A stretch of DNA of 7,616 bases from Methanobacterium sp. (GCA_003161815.1 PMNN01000100.1:273-7888), one strand, 5' to 3'. Shown: positions 1-6,686, numbered from the stretch's first letter. Notes: generated by a model not told the origin, from the letters alone. Made by a program: numbers and translations.

Positions 1-1308
1 CACAGAGGACAGGAATCTGCAGGTATATCCACTTATAATGGTGTGGAAATGTCCACTTATCGTGGTATGGGTTTGGTGTGTGATGTTTTTAACAATGATA
101 ACCTGGATGCACTCTGGGGAAATGTGGGTATAGGTCATGTCAGATACTCTACTACTGGTAAATCATTAATTGAAAATAGCCAACCATTCGTCAGCGAATT
201 TGAATCCGGCACTATCGCTATAGCTCATAATGGAGATATTATTAATTCAATGGAGCTTAGAAGAGATTTAGAATGTAATGGACATGAATTCCGCTCCACA
301 ACGGATTCTGAAGTCATATGCCATCTTTTAACAATTGAATACTCCAAGAATGGAGATATGGTTGAAGCCATGCAAAAAGTCTCCAAAAAACTTATAGGTT
401 CATACTCCCTCGTTATACTCATAAATGATGAACTCATGGTTGTTAGAGATCCAATTGGAATTAAGCCATTATCATTGGGAAAGATGGATGGCATGACGAT
501 GGTTGCTTCTGAAACCGTGGCGTTTGATGTGGTTGGTGCTGAATATGTTCGTGATGTGGATCCCGGTGAAATACTAGTCATAAATGATGAAATAAAAAGT
601 TATCGAATGCTTCAAGATAAAAACACTCGCCGAGCACATTGCATGTTTGAATATGTTTACTTCGCCCGTCCGGATAGTACTTTGGATGGTAAAAATGTTT
701 ACGATGTGAGATTAAATATTGGAAGAGCTTTATGGCATGAATATCCTGCAGATGCTGATGTAGTTATGCCAGTGCCTGATTCAGCCATCACTGCTGCCAT
801 TGGTTATTCTCGTGAATCAGGATTACCTTATGGTGAAGGACTCATAAAAAATCGTTACATCGGCCGAACGTTTATCATGTCCACTCAAGAGGAAAGGGAA
901 ACATCAGTAAGACTTAAAATGAACCCTGTAAAATCAGAGTTGGAGGATAAACGGATAATATTAGTGGATGATAGCATTGTTAGAGGTACAACTTCTAGGG
1001 CTTTAGTTAATGTTTTAAGGTATGCTGGTGCTAAAGAAATCCATTTAAGAGTAGGATGTCCTCCTATAATATCACCATGTTATTATGGAATAGCTATGGC
1101 TACTCGAAAGGAGTTAATAGCCTTTGATAAAAATGTGGAGGAAATTCAGAAAACATTAGGCGTGGATTCTCTTGGTTATCTTAGCTTGGAATCGTTAGTT
1201 AAATGCATAGGTATAAAAAAAGGTGAATTATGCACGGGATGCCTCAATTGCGAGTATCCTACTCCGCCTCCAAAGAATATTGATGAATACGAAGCATATC
1301 GATGCTGA
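1..1308 (+). CDS. purF: Amidophosphoribosyltransferase (PurF), N-terminus cut by window edge
   Basis: Catalyses the first committed step of purine synthesis: PRPP plus glutamine to phosphoribosylamine, in the cytoplasm. The frame is open from base 1 and begins with HRGQESAGI, the class II glutaminase motif that normally lies about 25 residues after the catalytic N-terminal Cys. That Cys and any propeptide are therefore outside the window, and the internal GTG at 43 is not the start. Further marks are [25 protein letters not shown] and the PRPP loop [11 protein letters not shown] (bases 964-996). Cysteines before the EYVYF motif (640-642), in PCYYG (1078-1080) and in CTGC (1231-1242) match the four [4Fe-4S] ligands of the Bacillus-type enzyme. 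The C-terminus looks complete. No purine-pathway neighbour is seen; a hairpin terminator follows. Identification is very secure. Confidence 0.96.
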   Translation, partial: HRGQESAGISTYNGVEMSTYRGMGLVCDVFNNDNLDALWGNVGIGHVRYSTTGKSLIENSQPFVSEFESGTIAIAHNGDIINSMELRRDLECNGHEFRSTTDSEVICHLLTIEYSKNGDMVEAMQKVSKKLIGSYSLVILINDELMVVRDPIGIKPLSLGKMDGMTMVASETVAFDVVGAEYVRDVDPGEILVINDEIKSYRMLQDKNTRRAHCMFEYVYFARPDSTLDGKNVYDVRLNIGRALWHEYPADADVVMPVPDSAITAAIGYSRESGLPYGEGLIKNRYIGRTFIMSTQEERETSVRLKMNPVKSELEDKRIILVDDSIVRGTTSRALVNVLRYAGAKEIHLRVGCPPIISPCYYGIAMATRKELIAFDKNVEEIQKTLGVDSLGYLSLESLVKCIGIKKGELCTGCLNCEYPTPPPKNIDEYEAYRC

Positions 1309-1349
1309 AAAAAATATAAACATTTAATTAAGAATTAAAAATTTTTCAT

Positions 1350-1388
1350 AAATTTGATGGATCTTACAAATTTACTAGGTTTTTTTTT
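1350..1388 (+). terminator. Hairpin plus T9 terminator after purF
   Basis: A perfect 7-bp inverted repeat AAATTTG (1350-1356) / CAAATTT (1367-1373) with a 10-nt loop is followed by ACTAGG and nine T residues (1380-1388). It starts 41 bases after the purF stop and lies before the U32 gene, so it probably ends the purF transcript. Oligo-T alone can terminate archaeal polymerase; the stem is an extra. Confidence 0.6.
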
Positions 1389-1440
1389 AACTAATTTTTA
1401 AAAAAATATTTAATATAAGAGGATGTTGGTGGTTTAAATA

Positions 1441-2652
1441 GTGGAATTATTATCTCCAGCAGGAGATTTCGCAGCTTTAAACGCGGCAATCATGAATGGA
1501 GCTGATTCGGTTTATCTTGGTATTGTTGGATTTAATCTGCGAGCTCACCACGGTAATTTCCAAGTTAAAGATTTAAAAGACGCTGTTAAACGCTGTCATG
1601 ACTCTAATGTAAAGTTATACGTCTGTACCAATACTATTATGAAGGATAAAGATATTGAGAATCTGAAAAAAGTAATGCCCCATATAAAATCGGCTGATGC
1701 AGATGCAATCATCGCTTCTGATATGGGTGCTCTAAGTGTTGCCCGTGAAAATAGTGTGAAGGTTCATATGAGTGTCCAAGCAAACATATCCAATTTAGAG
1801 GCTTTAAAACTCTATAAGGAATTAGGAGTAAATAGAGCCATACTCTCCCGTGAATTATCCTTAAATGAGATTAAACTAATTAAAAATAAAAGTCCAATTG
1901 AAGTGGAGGTTTTTGTGCATGGAGCCATGTGCCTCGCTGTCTCTGGCCGGTGCTTTTTGAGTTCTTATTTCCATGATAAAAGCGCGAACTGCGGTGAATG
2001 CCTCCAACCCTGCCGACGAGAGTGGAAACTAGTACCCCAAGATGGATTAAAAACAGAAAATGAATATTTGGAAATAGATCATACACAGGAAGATGGATAT
2101 CATCTTTTAAGCCCACGGGATATTTGTATGGTGGAATACCTCCCTGAATTAATTGAATCAGGAATCGATGCTTTCAAAATCGAGGGAAGATCCCGGGCAG
2201 CGGATTATGTAGCTACTGTAACCCGTGTTTATCGGGAGGCTATAGATACTTACCTTAATAGGAATTGGGGAGTAAATGAAAACTGGATAAGTGATCTTAA
2301 AAAAGTGTATAATCGTGGTTTTGACACGGGATTCTACTTTAAATCACCTTATAAAACCAGTGAATATAATCAATCCACTCATATGAAGAAAGATATCGCG
2401 TTAATTTCTAATTATTATTCACATGTATCAGCTGCGGAATTAATACTCCACGATGATTTGGATTTGGGTGATGAATTAATAATAACTGGCCCCACCACTG
2501 GATCAATTACATTAAAAGCAGAATCCATGCAAATTAATGGTGAAAATGTAGTTAAAGCCTTTAAAGGTGAAAGAGTCGCCGTCCATGTTAAAGATAAAGT
2601 ACGAAGGAATGATATTGTTTATAAACGAATAAAAAAAGATGTAAGTAAATAA
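1441..2652 (+). CDS. U32-family protein, TrhP/YegQ-like (annotated as peptidase U32)
   Basis: 403 residues. The family is named a collagenase-like peptidase, but characterised bacterial members are Fe-S proteins: TrhP/YegQ hydroxylates tRNA wobble uridine and UbiU/UbiV act in anaerobic ubiquinone synthesis. Seen here: N-terminal [16 protein letters not shown] (109-115), ILSRELSL (134-141), the U32 signature [16 protein letters not shown] (156-171), the CGEC..PC stretch (184-191) and FKIEGR (245-250). ILSRELSL, the signature region and the PCRREW stretch look closest to YegQ. C164, C171, C187 and C229 have spacing resembling the UbiU cluster ligands; C184 and C191 are alternatives. The GTG start at 1441 is preceded by GGTGGT (1428-1433) at about 7 nt. 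An archaeal tRNA-hydroxylation role is inferred from family only. It stands alone between two terminators. Confidence 0.88.
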   Translation: MELLSPAGDFAALNAAIMNGADSVYLGIVGFNLRAHHGNFQVKDLKDAVKRCHDSNVKLYVCTNTIMKDKDIENLKKVMPHIKSADADAIIASDMGALSVARENSVKVHMSVQANISNLEALKLYKELGVNRAILSRELSLNEIKLIKNKSPIEVEVFVHGAMCLAVSGRCFLSSYFHDKSANCGECLQPCRREWKLVPQDGLKTENEYLEIDHTQEDGYHLLSPRDICMVEYLPELIESGIDAFKIEGRSRAADYVATVTRVYREAIDTYLNRNWGVNENWISDLKKVYNRGFDTGFYFKSPYKTSEYNQSTHMKKDIALISNYYSHVSAAELILHDDLDLGDELIITGPTTGSITLKAESMQINGENVVKAFKGERVAVHVKDKVRRNDIVYKRIKKDVSK

Positions 2653-2672
2653 ATGATTTTCTATTTATTCAA

Positions 2673-2681
2673 TTTTTTTTT
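2673..2681 (+). terminator. T9 tract after U32 gene
   Basis: Nine consecutive T residues begin 21 bases after the U32 stop, in AT-rich sequence with no strong stem. This is typical of archaeal oligo-T termination and separates the U32 gene from the CBS-cfbC unit. Confidence 0.45.
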
Positions 2682-2774
2682 AAAAAATATTTTAAAATGG
2701 AAGAAGGAATAAATAACAAATCATAACATGCATTTCAGTGTTAAAATGATTATACAGGGATAGGAGATGATGGA

Positions 2775-3251
2775 ATGGTTAAAGTCAAAGATGCCATGGA
2801 GAAAAATGTGTTAAAATTTCATATAGATGATAAGATAATCGATATTGCGCAGAGTTTAAGAGAGAATAGAGTTAGCGGAGCACCAATTGTTGATAATGAT
2901 AATAAAGTAATTGGAATAATTAGTGAAGGGGATATAATGAGGCTTCTGGAGGTTCATTCACCCCGTTTAAATCTTTTATTACCATCACCATTGGATTGGA
3001 TTGAATTACCTATACGCATGAAGTATGAATTTGATGAAATAGCAGAGGATATGAATAGGGCAGCTTCAGTACATATAAGTGAAATCATGACCAAAAAAGT
3101 CATCACCATAAAGGAAGATGACGATATTTCCGACGCTGCCAAGTTAATGGATACACATAGTGTTAATAGATTACCCGTCGTAGATGATGAAGCTAAATTG
3201 TTAGGCATAGTAACACGGGGTGACCTAATAAGTGCTCTGGTGAGAATTTAA
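2775..3251 (+). CDS. Two-CBS-domain protein
   Basis: 158 residues made almost entirely of a Bateman module. CBS1 spans about 3-57, with VSGAPIVD and VIGIISEGDIM; CBS2 spans about 99-157, with VNRLPVVDDEAKLLGIVTRGDL. A linker of about 40 residues contains LLPSPLDWIELP. No DNA-binding, enzyme or membrane part is seen. CBS pairs commonly bind adenine nucleotides or S-adenosylmethionine and regulate a partner; the ligand here is unknown. ATG at 2775 has GGAGATGA (2763-2770) just upstream. The stop TAA directly abuts the cfbC ATG, so the two genes are almost certainly co-transcribed and probably translationally coupled. A role in sensing energy state for the reductase is inference. The family call is secure, the function is not known. 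Confidence 0.92.
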   Translation: MVKVKDAMEKNVLKFHIDDKIIDIAQSLRENRVSGAPIVDNDNKVIGIISEGDIMRLLEVHSPRLNLLLPSPLDWIELPIRMKYEFDEIAEDMNRAASVHISEIMTKKVITIKEDDDISDAAKLMDTHSVNRLPVVDDEAKLLGIVTRGDLISALVRI

Positions 3252-4079
3252 ATGAGTAAAACCAAGCGCATTGCCATTTATGGTAAAGGAGGGATTGGCA
3301 AATCCACCATAGTCTCCAATATAGCCGCAGCCTACGCTGAAAATCATCAAGTACTAGTTATAGGTTGTGACCCTAAGTCTGACACCACCCGCACCTTAGT
3401 GGGAAGTAGAATACCCACAATACTAGACGTGCTTAAAGAGAAAAAGGAAGCAACCGCGGATGAAATCATCTATATTGGATATAAAGAAGTGAAATGCGTG
3501 GAGAGTGGTGGACCGAAACCGGGAGTAGGATGCGCTGGACGAGGCGTTATAGTAGCCATGAATTATTTAGAAAGAATAGGCGCATTCAATGATGAATTAG
3601 ACGTGATCATCTACGATGTACTAGGTGATGTGGTATGCGGTGGATTTGCAGTTCCTTTACGTGAGGATTACGCTGATGAAGTTTACATTGTAACATCCGG
3701 AGAGTACATGGCTTTATATGCAGCTAATAATATTTGTAAAGGTATACATAAACTTAAAAGCCGTTTCGGGGGAGTAATCTGTAATTGCCGTGGCATTGAA
3801 AATGAATTAGAAATCGTAAATGCATTCGCTCGTAGAATGGATAGTAAAATTATTGGAATCATCCCCCGAAGCGAATTAGTCACGAGAAGCGAAATAGAAG
3901 CTAAAACAGTTGTAGAGAAATACCCGGAATCAGAACAAGCGAATCATTATAGGGAATTAGCTGAAACTATTTACTGTAATGAGGAATTTACAATCCCTGA
4001 GCCCATGGAAATGGATGAATTCGAAGAGTTCATGATGGGAAACGCAGATTTTAGGCGTAATTTACTAAATAAAAAATAA
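3252..4079 (+). CDS. cfbC: NifH-like reductase, probably CfbC of coenzyme F430 synthesis
   Basis: 275 residues, a full-length NifH/BchL-type ATP-driven electron donor. Seen: P-loop GKGGIGKS (11-18), GCDPKSD (38-44), CVESGGPKPGVGCAGRG (82-98), YDVLGD (121-126) and DVVCGGFAVP. C94 and C129 match the two cysteines that bridge the [4Fe-4S] cluster across the NifH dimer. CfbC passes electrons to CfbD, which reductively cyclises Ni-sirohydrochlorin a,c-diamide on the way to F430, the methyl-CoM reductase cofactor. True NifH is less likely: the C-terminal half (CNCRGIENELEIV, IPRSELVTRSEIEAKTV) differs from nitrogenase reductase, and no nif genes are present. CfbD and the other cfb genes are not in this window. 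GGTGA (3239-3243), inside the CBS gene, is its binding site at 8 nt. NifH-like is certain; CfbC rather than another group IV member is likely. Confidence 0.9.
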   Translation: MSKTKRIAIYGKGGIGKSTIVSNIAAAYAENHQVLVIGCDPKSDTTRTLVGSRIPTILDVLKEKKEATADEIIYIGYKEVKCVESGGPKPGVGCAGRGVIVAMNYLERIGAFNDELDVIIYDVLGDVVCGGFAVPLREDYADEVYIVTSGEYMALYAANNICKGIHKLKSRFGGVICNCRGIENELEIVNAFARRMDSKIIGIIPRSELVTRSEIEAKTVVEKYPESEQANHYRELAETIYCNEEFTIPEPMEMDEFEEFMMGNADFRRNLLNKK

Positions 4080-4104
4080 TTAATATTATTTTTATTTTTC
4101 AAAA

Positions 4105-4111
4105 TTTTTTT
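4105..4111 (+). terminator. T-rich terminator after cfbC
   Basis: After the cfbC stop the plus strand carries short T runs and then T7 (4105-4111). A hairpin with one mismatch, AATTAAACG (4165-4173) / CGTTAAATT (4184-4192), lies further on, between the convergent genes. Confidence 0.4.
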
Positions 4112-4132
4112 CTCCATAAAATAAACTTCATT

Positions 4133-4140
4133 AAAAAAAA
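4133..4140 (-). terminator. T8 terminator for the minus-strand DUF4013 fragment
   Basis: Eight A residues on the plus strand read as T8 on the minus strand, about 75 bases past the stop of the DUF4013 C-terminal part. The imperfect hairpin 4165-4192 lies between stop and T tract. Confidence 0.35.
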
Positions 4141-4215
4141 TTAATTTTCTTAAATATACGGGTAAATTAAACGATTTTTTTTCCGTTAAATTGTTTAAAT
4201 CATTATGAGCCGGAT

Positions 4216-4806
4216 TTAAACTTTTTCGATATTTTCACCACATTCGGGACAAAATTTCATGTTTTCATCAACGGTTGCATTGCATTTAGGACAGGTTTTA
4301 CTTTTTTTTGCTTTAAGTCTGCTTCTTATCTCAGCATTAGAAATTCCAGGACCAGGTTTATCTTTATCAGGTTTATCCTTTGAATCGGGTTCCACGATAC
4401 CAATGGGATAGATTAAACCTCTTAATCGACCTCCAAATGCTAATACGTAGGTATTAACTAATATTGAAATTAGGAAAAATTCTCCAAATCTTACAAATGC
4501 GTTAGTTCCTAAAATATTTATGGGATTAAATGCTGAAGAGATTACTAAACTCAATAATTGGGCGATTATGGTGTATATCACCAAGTAAACAAGATAATTT
4601 TTCCAGCCAATGGTTTTAATCAACTTAAATATATTTTTAAAATCGAATGCAGCTGCAAAACGATCTTGATGGGCCATGTTGGCTAATCCTATGAAGAATG
4701 CAATATTGACTATAAAACCTACAATGAGCAGAATTATCGAACCCGATGGATTTGTTATTAAATTAATCGTAGTGAACTTGTGTATTGAGGTCAATATCAG
4801 TACCAC
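4216..4806 (-). CDS. C-terminal part of a DUF4013 membrane protein with zinc ribbon, gene broken by inversion
   Basis: 196 residues from GTG at 4806. A TTG at 4794 is an equally plausible present start, because GAGGTGG (4809-4803) lies 8 nt before it. Three hydrophobic spans are seen at about 21-42, 70-90 and 108-125. GLANMAHQDRFAAAFDF followed by IGWKNYLVYLV matches the middle and C-terminal part of DUF4013 proteins, common membrane proteins of unknown function in Methanobacteriales. A charged linker (DKPDKDKPGPG) leads to a zinc ribbon with two CxxC pairs (C172, C175, C186, C189). The usual N-terminal block is missing here and is found on the opposite strand at 4801-5038. The frame stops six codons upstream of the GTG. 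Whether this piece is expressed alone is unknown; the gene is probably inactive in this orientation. Confidence 0.75.
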   Translation of the reverse strand: MVLILTSIHKFTTINLITNPSGSIILLIVGFIVNIAFFIGLANMAHQDRFAAAFDFKNIFKLIKTIGWKNYLVYLVIYTIIAQLLSLVISSAFNPINILGTNAFVRFGEFFLISILVNTYVLAFGGRLRGLIYPIGIVEPDSKDKPDKDKPGPGISNAEIRSRLKAKKSKTCPKCNATVDENMKFCPECGENIEKV

Positions 4807-4977
4807 CTCGATTGGAAAAAAGTATTAATATTAGGTGCTTTATCATTTCTAAACTTCTTAGTAATCCCGGCATTTGCTACTGGATACTTTTTAAGAGTAA
4901 TGGTGCGTATCTCATGTTTTAAATTAAAAGAGAAGAATACTTTAAAAAAAAATCTTTCATTAAAAAAAATTATTTGA
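4789..4977 (+). pseudogene. Inverted N-terminal fragment of the DUF4013 gene
   Basis: This frame is open from 4789 to TGA at 4975-4977 and has no start codon at its beginning. From 4810 it reads DWKKVLILGALSFLNF, then LVIPAFATGYFLRV, the recognisable N-terminal block of DUF4013 proteins (a YPxxDWKK-type motif, then a membrane span ending in GYxxRV). Its natural continuation is the minus-strand C-terminal piece next to it, so the fragment is reversed relative to the rest. After about 4938 the reading becomes Lys/Asn-rich low-complexity sequence and stops; A9 (4944-4952) and later A/T runs suggest frame decay. There is no ribosome binding site. Confidence 0.72.
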
Positions 4978-5038
4978 AGAGAAACTTATTTTTTTATAAA
5001 AATTTACGAGACTTGGTAAAATAATACTCTTGGTGGTA
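4801..5038. other. 238-bp inverted segment bounded by a 7-bp inverted repeat
   Basis: TACCACC at 4801-4807 and its reverse complement GGTGGTA at 5032-5038 bound the segment; identity does not extend beyond these 7 bases on either side. If the segment is turned back in silico, the minus strand reads NSLLYH|LDWKKVLILG across one junction, in frame, and KIILLVV|LILTSI across the other. Both joins give DUF4013-like sequence. The two outer frames still differ by one class, so the restored gene would also need small indels inside the segment, probably in its A/T runs. No recombinase gene is present in the window. Confidence 0.68.
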
Positions 5039-5068
5039 TAATAAACTATTGTAGATTTCTACACCCAA
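5033..5068 (-). pseudogene. First codons of the DUF4013 gene, left behind by the inversion
   Basis: On the minus strand a possible TTG start at 5068 is followed by GVEIYNSLLYH and reaches the inverted repeat at 5038-5032. This resembles the short N-terminal helix that precedes DWKK in DUF4013 proteins (typically a DSLxYPxxDW pattern). It lies 10 bases after the stop of the GIY-YIG gene and on the same strand, so the two genes were probably in tandem. The current frame runs on into unrelated sequence (QEYYFTKSRKFL, then stop). Too short to identify alone; the case rests on its fit to the adjacent pieces. Confidence 0.5.
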
Positions 5069-5078
5069 ATTTTAATAT

Positions 5079-5534
5079 TCAAATTAAATCCTCTAAATAA
5101 TTCACTTTTAAACCCAATTTTTCTAAGGCATTAATAATGGAATTCTTTGAATCTATGTATTCTTTGAAGAATAAAAGATGAGATTCACATTTACAATCTG
5201 AACATCCAAAATTTTTGGCTCCGACTCCCATTTCGGCTATTTCAGATGCTATTGTACACTCCCATTTAAAGTTACCACTTGTGAAGAGGACGTCTTTGAT
5301 TTCAGCATTTTCGCATGCTAAAAGATAATCAATATGCCAATACAATTTTTTATCATCTCTAAGATGTCTTCTAATACGGGTTTCCAGGGAATTAAGTGCT
5401 GAGCCAACGTATACATAGTATCCGTTCTTGAAACTTTTTTCACCTAGTTTACCTATAGTAACTCTAGAATCTTGTTTTAAGTGGATTAATAGGCAATATG
5501 TACCTTTTAATGGCTTTTTATTTGACATCACCAT
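5079..5534 (-). CDS. DUF123 GIY-YIG (Uri-type) nuclease-like protein
   Basis: 151 residues. It shows GTYCLLIHL (11-19), GYYVYVGSA (38-46) as the GIY-YIG core, RIRRHLR (53-59) with R53 and H57, WHIDYLL (66-72) and WECTIASE (91-98) carrying candidate catalytic Glu. A C-terminal cluster FGCSDCKCESHL has C111, C114, C116 and H119 and could hold a metal ion. This order is that of DUF123 proteins, a GIY-YIG branch of mostly archaeal proteins with no established target; DNA cleavage or repair is only inferred from the fold. Two starts are possible: ATG 5534 or ATG 5528 (two codons shorter, with AGGA six bases upstream). The DUF4013 remnant follows directly on the same strand. The family call is firm, the role unknown. 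Confidence 0.85.
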   Translation of the reverse strand: MVMSNKKPLKGTYCLLIHLKQDSRVTIGKLGEKSFKNGYYVYVGSALNSLETRIRRHLRDDKKLYWHIDYLLACENAEIKDVLFTSGNFKWECTIASEIAEMGVGAKNFGCSDCKCESHLLFFKEYIDSKNSIINALEKLGLKVNYLEDLI

Positions 5535-5601
5535 TCCTTTCCCTTAAATTAAAAAATAAAATTAAAATTTTTTGAGATATAATTTTAATTATAAGTTATG
5601 T

Positions 5602-5608
5602 GTATATG
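5602..5608 (+). promoter_or_regulatory. Possible TATA box for the DUF371 gene
   Basis: GTATATG in the AT-rich spacer between divergent genes, about 41 bases before the GGTGA ribosome binding site. Spacing would allow a leader of roughly 30 bases. The whole spacer is AT-rich, so this is a weak call. Confidence 0.25.
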
Positions 5609-5662
5609 AAATTTTTAATAATAAAGTAAAAAATTTAGAGATTAGTAAGGGTGAAAAATTTT

Positions 5663-6076
5663 ATGGAATACTCTTTCATTGTTGAAGGCCATCCGAATAT
5701 CACTTCAAAGCATAGAACTACTTTTGAAGTTACCATGGATGAGGATATAGGGTTAAGAGCTGATTGTATTATTGGGGTTTCATCACCTTGTAAACTAAAA
5801 GATTTACCCCGTGAATTATTAGATGCTATAAGGAGTGAGGATACTCTTATTAGAATTCAGCTTGAGACTGATAATGCTGTTGATATGATTAAGGGTTATG
5901 GGCATCCGTCGTTAACTTTGGATCATCCCTCGGATATGGTTTGCAGAAAAAGTGATTTTACTTGCGGCAGGACGTTGATGATACGTGCGGATAAAGCTGC
6001 TTGTGATCTTAAACGGGAGTTAGTAGGGGATTTGAGATCGGGTAAAACTCTTAAGGTAACGATAATAGTTGAATAA
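5663..6076 (+). CDS. DUF371 family protein
   Basis: 137 residues from ATG 5663. This start is preferred over the in-frame GTG at 5651 because GGGTGA (5648-5653) is a good archaeal ribosome binding site 9 nt before the ATG and would overlap the GTG. Features are EGHPNITSKHRTTFEVT near the N-terminus, ADCIIGVSSPCKL, a central GYGHPSLTLDHPSDMVCRKS and CGRTLMIRADKAA. This is the pattern of the archaeal DUF371 family: small soluble all-beta-like proteins with conserved GHP and DC motifs and no known function. No signal peptide or membrane span. It is divergent from the GIY-YIG gene and convergent with tRNA-Leu. The family assignment is from recall of its motifs. Confidence 0.82.
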   Translation: MEYSFIVEGHPNITSKHRTTFEVTMDEDIGLRADCIIGVSSPCKLKDLPRELLDAIRSEDTLIRIQLETDNAVDMIKGYGHPSLTLDHPSDMVCRKSDFTCGRTLMIRADKAACDLKRELVGDLRSGKTLKVTIIVE

Positions 6077-6089
6077 AAGTAGATTTTAT

Positions 6090-6097
6090 AAAAAAAA
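6090..6097 (-). terminator. T8 terminator of tRNA-Leu
   Basis: On the minus strand T8 begins nine bases past the tRNA discriminator base, a common arrangement for archaeal tRNA genes. It also lies between the tRNA and the convergent DUF371 gene. Confidence 0.5.
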
Positions 6098-6105
6098 GAG
6101 TGGGA

Positions 6106-6189
<84 letters not shown>

Positions 6190-6210
6190 AAAAAAAATTT
6201 AATCTAAAAA

Positions 6211-6220
6211 TAATATTTTA
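6211..6220 (-). promoter_or_regulatory. Candidate TATA box for tRNA-Leu
   Basis: TAAAATATTA on the minus strand is centred about 27 bases before the first base of the tRNA, the expected distance for archaeal TATA box to transcription start. The surrounding sequence is very AT-rich, which lowers confidence. Confidence 0.35.
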
Positions 6221-6334
6221 ATGAATTTAGCGTTAAGTATACAGTCATTTTTAGTTTTCCATATTTAAATCTTATCCCTTTAAATTATAAAATGATTTTA
6301 ATTTAAATAAATATGAAAATTAAAAATTAGATAA

Positions 6335-6353
6335 TCCCCAAATTTTTAGGGGA
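6335..6353 (+). promoter_or_regulatory. Small hairpin covering the ribosome binding site of the yggU-like gene
   Basis: TCCCC (6335-6339) can pair with GGGGA (6349-6353) over a 9-nt A/T loop. GGGGA is the core of the AGGGGAGA ribosome binding site that lies 8-10 nt before ATG 6364. The stem is five pairs, four of them G-C, so it could moderately mask the site. Function is inference. Confidence 0.3.
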
Positions 6354-6363
6354 GAGACTTCTC

Positions 6364-6657
6364 ATGGATGCTGTGAAAAAAACTGATGGTGGAGTGCTAG
6401 TGGATATAGATGTCTCACCTAATTCGAAGAAGTTTGAAATTTCTGGTTATAATGAGTGGAGGGGTGAGATTGAAGTGAGAATCACGTCGGTTCCTCAGAA
6501 AGGTAAAGCTAATAAGGAAATTATAAAAGAATTTTCTAAGTTAACTAAATCACTGGTTGAAATTATCTCGGGTCTTAAAAGTCGGCATAAGACTTTGAAA
6601 ATTTATGATATATCTAAATCTGAGTTTTTAGAAGTTATTAAGGGGGAAATAAGGTAA
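6364..6657 (+). CDS. DUF167/YggU family protein
   Basis: 97 residues, the normal length of this small soluble family found in all domains of life; its biochemical role is not established. Seen: VDIDVSPNSKKFEISG near the N-terminus, VRITSVPQKGKANKEII (38-54), which holds the characteristic P-x-x-G-K-A-N motif, then a helix and VEIISGLKSRHKTLKI (65-80), where the family's (I)xxGxxSRxK motif is found. ATG 6364 has AGGGGAG upstream. It is followed by a T8 tract and appears to be a single-gene unit. No neighbour suggests a role. Family identification is firm. Confidence 0.93.
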   Translation: MDAVKKTDGGVLVDIDVSPNSKKFEISGYNEWRGEIEVRITSVPQKGKANKEIIKEFSKLTKSLVEIISGLKSRHKTLKIYDISKSEFLEVIKGEIR

Positions 6658-6678
6658 TAATAAATAAAATTAGAGTTA

Positions 6679-6686
6679 TTTTTTTT
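6679..6686 (+). terminator. T8 terminator after the yggU-like gene
   Basis: Eight T residues begin 22 bases after the stop codon, consistent with archaeal oligo-T termination. Confidence 0.45.

Noticed and set aside
43..1308. purF starting at GTG 43
   Set aside because: The frame is open to base 1 and encodes HRGQESAGI, a required part of the glutaminase domain, so the start lies upstream of the window.
1409..1417. TTTAATATA as TATA box for the U32 gene
   Set aside because: It is only 24-32 bases before the GTG. Transcription would begin about at the start codon and leave out the good ribosome binding site, so I did not list it.
3252..4079. True nitrogenase reductase (nifH)
   Set aside because: The P-loop and cysteine motifs are shared, but the C-terminal half differs from NifH and there are no nifD, nifK or glnB-type genes nearby. 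CfbC fits better.
5050..5063. TGTAGA-TT-TCTACA palindrome, considered as terminator of the GIY-YIG gene or a fragment of a Cas12a-like repeat
   Set aside because: It occurs once, has no T tract after it on the minus strand, and lies within the codons of the DUF4013 N-terminal remnant. Nothing else resembles a CRISPR array.
5651..5653. GTG 5651 as start of the DUF371 gene
   Set aside because: It overlaps the GGTGA ribosome binding site of the in-frame ATG at 5663, which also gives the usual N-terminus for the family.
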